The notes under the pieces: generated by a model | Told to the model about the DNA's origin: nothing | Database searches by the model: none | The model's input: the letters and a program-made list of their open reading frames with translations, nothing else | Part shown: positions 38,003-45,895 of the stretch, in pieces | Position numbering within the stretch: the stretch's first letter is position 1 | How the letters are laid out: each line of letters starts with the position of its first letter | Assembly: GCF_048593165.1 (NCBI RefSeq) | Contig: NZ_CP184271.1 | Source of the DNA: Pectobacterium sp013449375 | Lineage (GTDB): Bacteria > Pseudomonadota > Gammaproteobacteria > Enterobacterales > Enterobacteriaceae | Direction: 5' to 3' (one strand) | DNA: 64,000 nucleotides | Program-made: the position numbers and the translations under genes

Positions 38003-38902
38003 TCACTCCATCATTTTTTCAATAGGCAGAACCAAAATGGAACTGGCACCCAACGATTTCAGTTTTTCCATCGTTTCCCAGAACAGCGTTTCGCTGCTGA
38101 CCATGTGCATGGCCACGCGACTTTGGTCACCCGCCAGCGGCAAAATGGTAGGGCGTTCGGCACCGGGCAGCAGAGAAATGACTTCTTCCAGGCGTTCGCT
38201 CGGCGCGTGCAGCATGATGTATTTTGATTCGCGCGCCTGAATCACGCCCTGCATACGGGTCAGCAGTTTATCGATTAACTGTTGTTTCTCCGCGGGCATC
38301 TCGCCGTCGCGCTGAATCAGGCAGGCTTTGGAGCGGTAAATCACTTCTACTTCGCGCAGGCCGTTGGCTTCCAGCGTGGCACCGGTTGATACCAAATCGC
38401 AGATGGCATCGGCCAGACCGGCACGTGGTGCAACTTCGACAGAACCGTTAAGCAGACAGGATTTGAAACTGATAGATTTTCTGTCGAGATATTGCTTGAG
38501 CAGGTGAGGATACGAGGTGGCGATACGTTTGTTTTGCAGACATTCAGGACCGGTATAGGGCTCGTCCAATGGCATCGCCAGCGACAGGCGGCAACCACCA
38601 AAATCCAGACGGCGCAGGGTGAAGTAACGCGGATCGTCGCCCTGAGCACGACGGTTTAACAACTCTTCTTCCAGCACGTTTTCGCCGATGATGCCGAGGT
38701 CGACTACGCCATCCATCACCAAGCCGGGGATATCGTCATCGCGTACGCGCAGGATATCAATCGGCATATTTTCTGCGAACGCGATCAGACGCTGTTGCTG
38801 TAAGTTGATTTTGATCCCACAGCGCGCCAGCAGTTCGCGTGAATCGTCGCTCAGGCGGCCTGACTTCTGCATTGCTATCCGCAAACGTGTTTTATCCAGC
38901 AT
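38003..38902 (-). CDS. hisG: ATP phosphoribosyltransferase (long form)
   Basis: HisG catalyses the first, feedback-inhibited step of histidine synthesis, joining ATP and PRPP. The 299-residue protein is the long (hexameric) type, with a catalytic bilobed domain and a C-terminal ACT-like regulatory domain. Landmarks are MLDKTRLRIAMQKSGRL at the start, DLGIIGENVLEEE, and the PRPP-binding region DLVSTGATLEANGLREVEVI. It is the first structural gene after the hisL leader and attenuator. Confidence 0.98.
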   Translation of the reverse strand: MLDKTRLRIAMQKSGRLSDDSRELLARCGIKINLQQQRLIAFAENMPIDILRVRDDDIPGLVMDGVVDLGIIGENVLEEELLNRRAQGDDPRYFTLRRLDFGGCRLSLAMPLDEPYTGPECLQNKRIATSYPHLLKQYLDRKSISFKSCLLNGSVEVAPRAGLADAICDLVSTGATLEANGLREVEVIYRSKACLIQRDGEMPAEKQQLIDKLLTRMQGVIQARESKYIMLHAPSERLEEVISLLPGAERPTILPLAGDQSRVAMHMVSSETLFWETMEKLKSLGASSILVLPIEKMME

Positions 38903-39026
38903 GGAAACCTCATTAACCTGTCAAATTTAAAATTTTTAGAAACATTGGGCCATAAAAAAACGTCTGGAACGTTTTTTAACGTTGCATAGCAACGGCCTGC
39001 AAGGTGCGCGCACGGATAGCGCGCAT

Positions 39027-39058
39027 AAAAAAACCCTCGGAAGATGATCTTCCGAGGG
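39027..39058 (-). terminator. his operon attenuator terminator
   Basis: Read leftward, CCCTCGGAAGAT and ATCTTCCGAGGG are complementary 12-bp arms with almost no spacer, followed by a T run (AAAAAAA on the + strand at 39027-39033). It lies between hisL and hisG, as expected for transcription attenuation controlled by histidyl-tRNA level. A second GC-rich inverted repeat (GCGCGC...GCGCGC, 39006-39024) lies just beyond. Confidence 0.93.
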
Positions 39059-39121
39059 CTCTCTTTGTGTTCTGCGCCACTGGAAGATCTGAACGTCTTC
39101 CAGCACCAAATGCCCGAAAGA

Positions 39122-39169
39122 CTAATCAGGATGATGGTGATGATGGTGGTTAAACAGAACGCGTATCAT
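39122..39169 (-). CDS. hisL: his operon leader peptide
   Basis: This tiny leader reads MIRVLFNHHHHHHPD, 15 residues with six consecutive histidine codons (CAC CAT CAT CAC CAT CAT), ending in TAG. Ribosome stalling on the histidine run when charged tRNA-His is scarce prevents the downstream terminator from forming. From memory the E. coli leader is 16 aa with seven histidines, so this one is one His shorter. It is too short for standard gene calls but unmistakable by sequence and position. Confidence 0.95.
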   Translation of the reverse strand: MIRVLFNHHHHHHPD

Positions 39170-39464
39170 AAGTTGTCTCTTTGTTGTAAAAATATTGTTG
39201 TATCAATATTTATTAAATCAGTAATGATTTGTCTGTCGAATAACCTAAACCATGTTCGGGCTGTTGTGCAACATTTTTTTAGCAGATGTGGGAAGTTCGT
39301 TTGGGTTGAGGAATGCGTCAGCATAATTGCATGGAATAGTGGTGATTTATAGGCAGAAAGACCGGCTAAAACTGGGCGGGTTCCATAGCGATGCGCGTCA
39401 AAGCCGTTTACCCTGTAGGGATAGAGTAGGAGTAATTATAGGCTCCTTGCTGGGAGAACAGTTG

Positions 39465-40307
39465 ATGAAAAAAGTAGCGATTGTGGGGTTGGGCTGGCTG
39501 GGTATGCCGCTGGCTCTGGCGTTAAATGGACACGGTTACCACGTAACGGGAACAAAAACCACGCTGGATGGCGTGGAAGCGGCGCGAATGAGCGGGATTG
39601 AGTGCTATCAACTGGCGCTGACGCCGGAACTGGAATGTGATGCAGACGAGCTTAGCGCGCTATTACAGGTTGATGTACTGATCGTGACATTGCCCGCCAG
39701 CCGAACGGCGGAAGGGGGCGAAGGGTATTCGCAAGCGGTACAGCAGTTGGTGAATATGGCGCGCGTGTATCATGTCCCGCGTATTATCTTCACCAGTTCA
39801 ACCTCGGTTTATGGCGATAGCAGCGGTACAGCAAGAGAAAATTCGCCGCTACAGCCGACGACGGTAGCAGGTAAAACGCTGGTGTCCCTTGAACAGTGGT
39901 TGCAGCATCTACCCGATACCTCGGTGGATATTTTGCGTCTCGCGGGGCTGGTCGGCGGTGAACGCCATCCTGGGCGTTTCCTGGCTGGCAAAACCAATCT
40001 GCCGCGTGGTAATCAGGGTGTGAATCTGGTACATCAGGAAGATGTGCTGGCGGCGATCCTGCTGCTGCTTAAGCTTCCGAACGGTGGGCATATCTATAAT
40101 CTGTGTGCGTCAGAACATCCTGCCAGACAGGACTTTTATCCTGAGCAGGCGCGCAGATTGCGCCTGTCTCCGCCGCAGTTTGCACCCGTCACCGGCAGCG
40201 ATCAGGGTCGGATTGTTGATGGGCAACGCATCTGCCATGAGCTTGGGTTTGAGTATCAGTACCCTAATCCCTCAACGATGCCGCTGAATGAAGGGGGCGA
40301 GTGCTAA
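39465..40307 (+). CDS. yeeZ: YeeZ, NAD-binding epimerase-family protein
   Basis: YeeZ is a predicted cytosolic nucleoside-diphosphate-sugar epimerase-like oxidoreductase of unknown substrate. The ATG at 39465 gives MKKVAIVGLGWLGMPLALAL with an N-terminal Rossmann GxGxxG. A short-chain-dehydrogenase-like core follows (PRIIFTSSTSVYGDSSGTA, then LRLAGLVGGERHPGRFLAG), ending FEYQYPNPSTMPL as in E. coli YeeZ. Length is 280 aa against 274. GGGAG at 39452-39456 sets the start; the open frame extends 46 codons upstream without conservation. Its position next to his is conserved with E. coli. Confidence 0.93.
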   Translation: MKKVAIVGLGWLGMPLALALNGHGYHVTGTKTTLDGVEAARMSGIECYQLALTPELECDADELSALLQVDVLIVTLPASRTAEGGEGYSQAVQQLVNMARVYHVPRIIFTSSTSVYGDSSGTARENSPLQPTTVAGKTLVSLEQWLQHLPDTSVDILRLAGLVGGERHPGRFLAGKTNLPRGNQGVNLVHQEDVLAAILLLLKLPNGGHIYNLCASEHPARQDFYPEQARRLRLSPPQFAPVTGSDQGRIVDGQRICHELGFEYQYPNPSTMPLNEGGEC

Positions 40308-40366
40308 CCGTAATCCGCACTGCTTTGTTTGCTTGGATTTTTTGATACCGCGATAGGGCTTCTTAT

Positions 40367-40397
40367 ACGCCCGGATGTGTGTGAAGCATCCGGGCGT
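40367..40397. terminator. Hairpin between convergent yeeZ and chemoreceptor 1 gene
   Basis: An 11-bp perfect stem (ACGCCCGGATG / CATCCGGGCGT) with a 9-nt loop sits between the two stop codons. T tracts are weak on both sides, so termination strength is uncertain. Confidence 0.65.
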
Positions 40398-40403
40398 GAA
40401 GCG

Positions 40404-42356
40404 TTAAAACGACGTCCAGTCACTTTCTGACGATGTGGCTTTCTTATCTGCCGTTGACACGTGTTTTGGCAGCGCGTGTCGTGGCGTAGAGGATGAGGTG
40501 CGTGAACCCGCGCGGTTGTCGGATTGAGACACGCGGAAGTGCTCAAGCAACTTTTCTAACAGCACAGCCTGCTCTTCCAGTGAGTTGGCGGAAATGGAAG
40601 ATTCCATCACCAGCGAGGCATTCTGCTGCGTCGTGGTGTCCAGTTCACTGATCGCCTGTGCAATTTGCCCAATTCCTCGGCTCTGTTCCTCAGAGGCGGA
40701 GGATATTTCCCCCATGATGTCGTTCACGCGGGAAACGGAATCGACGATTTGCTCCATGGTTTCTCCCGCAACCGCCACAAGATGACTCCCCGCATTGGTA
40801 CGCTCGACGGACTCTGCGATCAGAGCTTCGATGTCTTTGGCGGCCTGAGAGCTGCGCTGCGACAAACTGCGGACCTCGCCTGCGACCACGGCAAAACCAC
40901 GGCCTTGTTCACCGGCACGGGCGGCTTCTACCGCGGCATTCAGCGCCAGAATGTTGGTTTGGAAGGCAATGCTGTTGATGACAGTGGTGATATCGGCGAT
41001 TTTTTTGGAACTGGCCGCGATATTGTCCATGGTCGTCACAACCTGTTTCACAACCTCGCCGCCTTTAATGGCATTTTTGGAGGCATCGGCGGCGATCTGG
41101 CTGGCATGCTTGGCGTTATCGGCGTTGTTTTTCACCGTAGACGTCAGTTCCTCCATGCTGGCTGCGGTTTCCACGACGGCGGCTGACTGTTGCTCGGTGC
41201 GTGATGAAAGATCGCTATTGCCTGTGGCGATTTTGCTTGCCGATTGGCTGACGCTACCGACGCTGTCTCGCACTTCGGAGATAACGTGGCGCAGTTGCTC
41301 ATTCATCGAGCCCATCGCGAGGGTAAGGCGACCGAGTTCATCGTGACGATCGGTATGAATCGAGGTGGTGAGATCGCCACCGGCAATACGTTCTGCCAGC
41401 GACAGGTTATGAATGATAGGTCTGGTGATAATTCGGGTGATGTAGATCGAAATCATGATACCGATGATGACGGCGATAAGGCCGATAATCATCGTAACGG
41501 TAGCGGAATGATAGGCCAGTTCATCGTTTTTCGCTTTGATAATAGCCGTCAGTGCGTTGATATCTGCGCTGCTTTTCGTTCCGGCTCTCATGACCAAATA
41601 TTCTGCTTTTTTCACGTCATCGAACGCGGTGTAATAGTCTGCATTAAGCTGTTGGTATTGCTTAATGTTATTTCGTAATGCATCGGCCTGGCTTTTCAGG
41701 TCGGCAGGTAAAGTCGGCAGTGCCTGATAGGCTGATTCCGTTTCGGCATAACGGTTATTCAGTGTCGTTAATGTTTTCTCATCTTTGGTTATTTGCAGTT
41801 CATAACTCAGCTTTTGTACCTCACTTAACAAGAAAGCCAACTTGCTAAGAGCGTAATAAGCATCGTTATCGGGGAATGAGCTGGTGCTATGAATGGCCTG
41901 TGTAACGGGATCTAGCGTGGCTTGTGCGTGCAGTTGGGTGACTTTGTCCTGAATCCCAACGGCCTTTTGTGTCGCCACGGACATGGCGGATACTGAGGTT
42001 TGAAAACCCTCTAAATTTTCTTTTAAGCTGTTAATGTGGCCTAACTCGTCGGCGCTCCAGGCTAGCGTTTTTGCACTGTCTGTTAAATCGGTCGCACTTT
42101 TAACAAATTTTGCCAGAATATCTTTTGTTTTCTCATCGGGTGCGTAGAAATATTTAACGCGATTTATTTTTGCCTGAAATACCTCAATATTGACGCTGTA
42201 AATAAGATTGGTTTTTTCATAGATATCTTTAATGTCTTTAAATCTTTTTGTACTCAGTGATGAGGCAATAATTACGAGTAATAAAATAATGCCAAATCCC
42301 GCATAAAGCTTATGAGAAATCTTTGTGTTACGAATTCGACTGGCAAGATGCTGCAT
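40404..42356 (-). CDS. Methyl-accepting chemotaxis protein with large (HBM-like) sensor domain (MCP1)
   Basis: This 650-residue chemoreceptor has a first membrane helix at about 17-35, a periplasmic all-helical domain of about 250 residues (36-286) and a second helix at about 287-307. A HAMP domain follows (about 308-360), then a methylation/signalling domain with the conserved hairpin tip SIAFQTNILALNAAVEAARA. The C-terminus DWTSF is a CheR/CheB-docking pentapeptide like E. coli NWETF. A 250-residue helical sensor is too large for a four-helix bundle and fits the helical bimodular (HBM) type, which in Pseudomonas McpS and McpQ senses TCA-cycle acids and citrate. The gene adjoins the citrate locus. 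GGAGAG lies 5 nt before the ATG. Confidence 0.93.
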   Translation of the reverse strand: MQHLASRIRNTKISHKLYAGFGIILLLVIIASSLSTKRFKDIKDIYEKTNLIYSVNIEVFQAKINRVKYFYAPDEKTKDILAKFVKSATDLTDSAKTLAWSADELGHINSLKENLEGFQTSVSAMSVATQKAVGIQDKVTQLHAQATLDPVTQAIHSTSSFPDNDAYYALSKLAFLLSEVQKLSYELQITKDEKTLTTLNNRYAETESAYQALPTLPADLKSQADALRNNIKQYQQLNADYYTAFDDVKKAEYLVMRAGTKSSADINALTAIIKAKNDELAYHSATVTMIIGLIAVIIGIMISIYITRIITRPIIHNLSLAERIAGGDLTTSIHTDRHDELGRLTLAMGSMNEQLRHVISEVRDSVGSVSQSASKIATGNSDLSSRTEQQSAAVVETAASMEELTSTVKNNADNAKHASQIAADASKNAIKGGEVVKQVVTTMDNIAASSKKIADITTVINSIAFQTNILALNAAVEAARAGEQGRGFAVVAGEVRSLSQRSSQAAKDIEALIAESVERTNAGSHLVAVAGETMEQIVDSVSRVNDIMGEISSASEEQSRGIGQIAQAISELDTTTQQNASLVMESSISANSLEEQAVLLEKLLEHFRVSQSDNRAGSRTSSSTPRHALPKHVSTADKKATSSESDWTSF

Positions 42357-42493
42357 TATAACTCTCCATGTATGACGATTTTAGCAATAATGACCACGGT
42401 TTTATTGCTAACTATTATTTTACTGTTAACGACAATGCTGTTTCTACGCACGATTTCATTTCTAACTGCTGTTTCATTTATAACTACTATGAG

Positions 42494-42520
42494 TTATCGG
42501 GCTTTCTTATCGCGATGTTA
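42494..42520 (-). promoter_or_regulatory. Sigma-28 (FliA)-like promoter of MCP1
   Basis: Read leftward, TAAC (-35 core) is followed after 15 nt by CCCGATAA. The consensus is TAAA-N15-GCCGATAA. It lies about 138 bp upstream of the MCP1 ATG, so the leader would be long. Chemoreceptor genes are typical FliA targets. Confidence 0.6.
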
Positions 42521-42670
42521 GTGTCAAAATCGGGGATAATAACATTCTGTGATGGGCGTCAAGGAAGGATGTGCAAATGCACAGTGTTTTATGTCAATAA
42601 TGACAAAATAACGTAGCTAGCTGATTATTCAGTGATTTATTTATCGTTGAAATAATATTGTTCTATTGAG

Positions 42671-42699
42671 CTCAGCCCTGACGGAATATCAGGGCTGAG
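42671..42699 (-). terminator. Hairpin downstream of MCP2
   Basis: An 11-bp perfect stem (CTCAGCCCTGA / TCAGGGCTGAG) with a 7-nt loop begins 11 bp past the MCP2 stop. No clear T tract follows leftward. Confidence 0.65.
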
Positions 42700-42709
42700 A
42701 TGTTGAGCG

Positions 42710-44644
42710 TTAGAACGTTGTCCAACTGGAGTCCTGCGATTGTTTTGATGCAGGCAGCAGGCGTTTCTGCTGTGGCGGCAAACTAGGGATATTGGCTTTG
42801 GGTTGACTCCTCTCGTGATCGGATAGGCGGAAGTTCGCTACCATGCTTTCCAGGATTGCAGACTGTTCTTCCAGCGAGTTAGCGGAGATCGAGGATTCCA
42901 TCACCAGCGCTGCATTCTGCTGTGTGGTGGTGTCCAGTTCGCTGATGGCGCGGGAGATTTGCTCAATGCCGCGGCTTTGCTCATCGGAAGCCGAAGCGAT
43001 TTCCCCCATGATGTCGTTAACCCGCGAGACGGAGGAGACAATCTGCTCCATCGCGGTACCCGCATTCGCGACCAGTTGTGTTCCCACATTGATGCGTGAC
43101 ACCGATTCTGATATCAGGCTGGCGATCTCTTTTGCCGCTTGCGATGTGCGTTGAGAAAGCGTACGTACCTCGCTGGCAACCACGGCAAATCCACGACCTT
43201 GTTCACCGGCGCGTGCGGCCTCTACCGCGGCGTTCAGCGCCAGAATATTGGTCTGGAAGGCAATACTGTTGATAACGGCAGTAATATCGGCAATCTTGCG
43301 TGAACTGTCTGAAATACCCGACATGGTATCCACCACATCCCGAACCACTTCGCCGCCTTTGTGCGCATTTTGTGAGGCTTCCGTGCTAATTTGACTCGCC
43401 TGCTTGGCGTTCTCGGCGTTGTTTTTTACGGTCGATGTCAGTTCTTCCATGCTGGCGGCGGTTTCCACGACGGCGGCAGACTGCTGCTCGGTACGCGAAG
43501 AAAGGTCGCTATTACCGGCGGCAATCTTGGCCGCGGAGGCGGACACGCTGTCCACGCTGTCACGCACATCGCTGATCATATGGCGCAGCTTTTCATTCAT
43601 CCGCCCCATGGCGGCCGTTAACTGGCCCAGCTCATCATCGCGGTCAGCCGCGATGGTTGAGGTCAGATCGCCGGCGGCGATTTTTTCCGCCAGAGAAAGG
43701 TTATGAATCACGGGGCGAGTGATTTGGCGGGTAATCAGCAGTGAGATGATAATGCCGATTACCACGGCGATGAGGCCAATGATCATTGTGATGGTCGCGG
43801 AGCCATATGCTAGCGCGTCATTCTTCTCTTTGACGATAGCGATAAGCGCTTTAATAGCGGCGCTGCTTTTATCCCCGCCGACCTTCACACCGTCTTCTGC
43901 TTTTTTCAGATCGTTGACGCTCTGGAAGTAATCACTGTTGAGCTTTTTATAGCTGGCGACATAGCTTCGCAGACCCTCTACGGCAACCTTCTGTTCAGGC
44001 GTCAGCGCCGCAACAGCAACCTGGTAGCTGCTGTCAAAGCGGCTAAAAGCCTCATTGAGCTTCTTCGCAGCATCAGCATTTTGCTTAAGCTGCAACTCGT
44101 AGGATAACTGTTTGAGTTCTGAGATCTGTGTTGCCAAATCTTCAGCCTGATATTGCGCTGTGCTATCAGAAGGCAGCTGGCGCAGTGTGGCGTAAAAATC
44201 TGCGGTAATGTTTTGCCCGTTGGCGGCGCTGATTTTGTCGCGATTTTCTACCACGCGCTGCGTGGCTTTCCCCATCTCGGTGATCGCGTTCTGGAATTCG
44301 GTCAGGTTCTGGCCGAGATCGTTGACAAGGGGAGCGCCTTCGGGACTCCATGAGAGCATTTTCGCTTCAGTGGTTAACTCTGAAGCATGTTTAACGAAGC
44401 CCGCCATGGTTTCACGCGACTTCTCTTCATACGAATAAAAATACTTCAGGCGGTTTATTTTGGCCTGAAAAACTTCGATGTTGATGTTGTAAATAAGGTT
44501 GGTTTTCTCATAAATATCACGAATTTCTCTGAAGCGAGCTGCGCTCAGTAGCGATGCAATGATGACCAGTAGCAGGATCACCCCGAACCCAAGATACAGT
44601 TTTTGGGAAATTTTAAGATTTCTGATTTTTTTGGCTAAGAACAT
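42710..44644 (-). CDS. Methyl-accepting chemotaxis protein, paralogue of MCP1 (MCP2)
   Basis: This 644-residue chemoreceptor is a clear paralogue of MCP1. Both open with a K/R-rich tail and a first membrane helix, share the motif DIYEKTNLIY followed by NIEVFQAKIN, and have a periplasmic helical domain of about 250 residues. HAMP and signalling domains are nearly the same (SSRTEQQSAAVVETAASMEE, then SIAFQTNILALNAAVEAARA). The C-terminal pentapeptide is SWTTF. The ATG at 44644 was preferred to the one at 44665 because GGAG lies 7 nt upstream of it. A sigma-28-like promoter precedes it. The sensor domains differ enough to bind different ligands; their targets are unknown. Confidence 0.93.
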   Translation of the reverse strand: MFLAKKIRNLKISQKLYLGFGVILLLVIIASLLSAARFREIRDIYEKTNLIYNINIEVFQAKINRLKYFYSYEEKSRETMAGFVKHASELTTEAKMLSWSPEGAPLVNDLGQNLTEFQNAITEMGKATQRVVENRDKISAANGQNITADFYATLRQLPSDSTAQYQAEDLATQISELKQLSYELQLKQNADAAKKLNEAFSRFDSSYQVAVAALTPEQKVAVEGLRSYVASYKKLNSDYFQSVNDLKKAEDGVKVGGDKSSAAIKALIAIVKEKNDALAYGSATITMIIGLIAVVIGIIISLLITRQITRPVIHNLSLAEKIAAGDLTSTIAADRDDELGQLTAAMGRMNEKLRHMISDVRDSVDSVSASAAKIAAGNSDLSSRTEQQSAAVVETAASMEELTSTVKNNAENAKQASQISTEASQNAHKGGEVVRDVVDTMSGISDSSRKIADITAVINSIAFQTNILALNAAVEAARAGEQGRGFAVVASEVRTLSQRTSQAAKEIASLISESVSRINVGTQLVANAGTAMEQIVSSVSRVNDIMGEIASASDEQSRGIEQISRAISELDTTTQQNAALVMESSISANSLEEQSAILESMVANFRLSDHERSQPKANIPSLPPQQKRLLPASKQSQDSSWTTF

Positions 44645-44705
44645 GACGTCTCTCCGAGGATGCATTACTGGTGTCGGGTGTTAATAACGATATGATCCAT
44701 GGTGT

Positions 44706-44731
44706 TTATCGGATTTATAGTAGTTTTTTTA
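44706..44731 (-). promoter_or_regulatory. Sigma-28 (FliA)-like promoter of MCP2
   Basis: Read leftward, TAAA is followed after 14 nt by TCCGATAA, one base off the FliA -10 consensus GCCGATAA. It lies about 60 bp upstream of the MCP2 start. Confidence 0.7.
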
Positions 44732-45097
44732 GTGTGAGTGAAGAAACTAATAATAATTTGTGAAGCTTCTCTCTTATTGTTGGACAACTGCACAGCAGGC
44801 ACCGGTTGAATTACCAATCTGTATTACGTTAATCGTTATAAGAATAAGCACAGAAAACCGAAATTGTTTTTTAATTTTTAAAAAATAAAGAAGGAAATGG
44901 CTAATTTAGATATGTGCTGAAATATAAATAGGATAAAGATAACGTATGGTTAAGCTTTGACTTAATACTGGTAAAATATCCCGATTAGTCAATGACGTTA
45001 CCGGATTTTTTATCTCAATTTTTATCGCACACCGTCGTCTGACTGTGCCGAATGCCCTATGACGGCTAACCTCGCCGCCATAGGATAGGAATGGTGT
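44732..45097. other. MCP2-dpiA intergenic region
   Basis: This non-coding, A/T-rich spacer lies upstream of MCP2 and downstream of dpiA. An imperfect dyad near 45056-45085 (CCTATGACGG / CCGCCATAGG) lies just past the dpiA stop and may end its transcript. I see no gene or repeat otherwise. Confidence 0.4.
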
Positions 45098-45799
45098 CTA
45101 CTGAGTGTTTTTTGTACGATACAGCCGACGTGGGTGACCAATCTTTCCGTAACGCATTTCGATATCGAGAAACTGGTTTTCAACGCAAAACTCCAGATAG
45201 CGGCGTGCCGTTGTTTTACTCAACCCAGTTTTTTCGACGATATCATCGACTGAATACAGCGTTTCGCTGCCATCGCTGGCAAAAATCTGTTTGATCAGCC
45301 CTAGCGTGTTCTCCTCAATGCCTTTCGTTGATGATGAGGTCGCGCTGCCTGACGATTGCAACTGATAGAGAATATCGACGTTCTGCTGATCGACAATTTT
45401 GTACGTGTGCTGCGTCTTCACGAATTGAATAAACCGCTCCAGTGAAGAGCGCAGTCGGGGGTAGGAGAGTGGCTTGATGATGTAGTCAAAAGCCCCACAG
45501 CGAATCGCCTGCGCGCAGGTATTCATATCGCTGGCAGCGGTGATAAAGATGACGGAACAGTCCATCCCTTTGAGCAGTTGGCTTTCAATCAGCGACACCC
45601 CTTCGCCGTCGGGCAAATAGTTATCGAGAAGAATCAGGCGTGGCCTGTGCTGCTGAAGGAGTTTTTTGGCTTCAAAAAGCGTAGCGGCAATCCCGACGAC
45701 ACGCAGATTGAAATGTTTTTCAATAAATTCAGCATGAATAGTTGCCAGCTTACTTTCATCTTCAACGATTAAGACATCGAAATGTTCAGTGTGCTGCAT
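45098..45799 (-). CDS. dpiA: Response regulator DpiA/CitB of the citrate two-component system
   Basis: DpiA is the DNA-binding partner of the DpiB sensor and activates citrate fermentation genes. It has an N-terminal receiver domain (VLIVEDESKLATIHAEFIEK; phosphoacceptor Asp59 in LILLDNYLPDG; conserved Ser/Thr in FITAAS; Lys in IIKPLSY). A linker rich in Ser follows, then a C-terminal helix-turn-helix of the CitB type (VDDIVEKTGLSKTTARRYLE). The ATG at 45799 gives 233 aa, near the 226 of E. coli DpiA. An upstream in-frame ATG at 45829 lacks a ribosome-binding site. It lies 96 bp downstream of dpiB. Confidence 0.93.
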   Translation of the reverse strand: MQHTEHFDVLIVEDESKLATIHAEFIEKHFNLRVVGIAATLFEAKKLLQQHRPRLILLDNYLPDGEGVSLIESQLLKGMDCSVIFITAASDMNTCAQAIRCGAFDYIIKPLSYPRLRSSLERFIQFVKTQHTYKIVDQQNVDILYQLQSSGSATSSSTKGIEENTLGLIKQIFASDGSETLYSVDDIVEKTGLSKTTARRYLEFCVENQFLDIEMRYGKIGHPRRLYRTKNTQ

Positions 45800-45895
45800 G
45801 GTGTAAATCCCTGTTAGTCTCTGAAACATAAAATAAAATCTGGCACCCGTTATACCTCAAGTGACCTGTACGTTGTTCAATACACGTCGCTCAAA

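Larger units (their letters stand above)
42357..42709. other. Intergenic region between the two chemoreceptor genes
   Basis: This spacer carries a sigma-28-like promoter for MCP1 (42494-42520) and the probable terminator of MCP2 (42671-42699). It also includes an odd T/A-rich stretch (42370-42480) with recurring TAACTNNTNTTT-like units. On the + strand this encodes a 49-residue hydrophobic frame at 42372-42521 with no ribosome-binding site. Confidence 0.5.

Noticed and set aside
39118..39169. Run of CAT/CAC triplets as a microsatellite or affinity-tag-like artefact
   Set aside because: It is the histidine codon run of hisL, with the matching attenuator hairpin downstream.
40367..40397. GC-rich dyad as a REP/BIME element
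   Set aside because: I found no second copy in the window, and it sits between convergent stops, so a terminator-like hairpin is the simpler reading.
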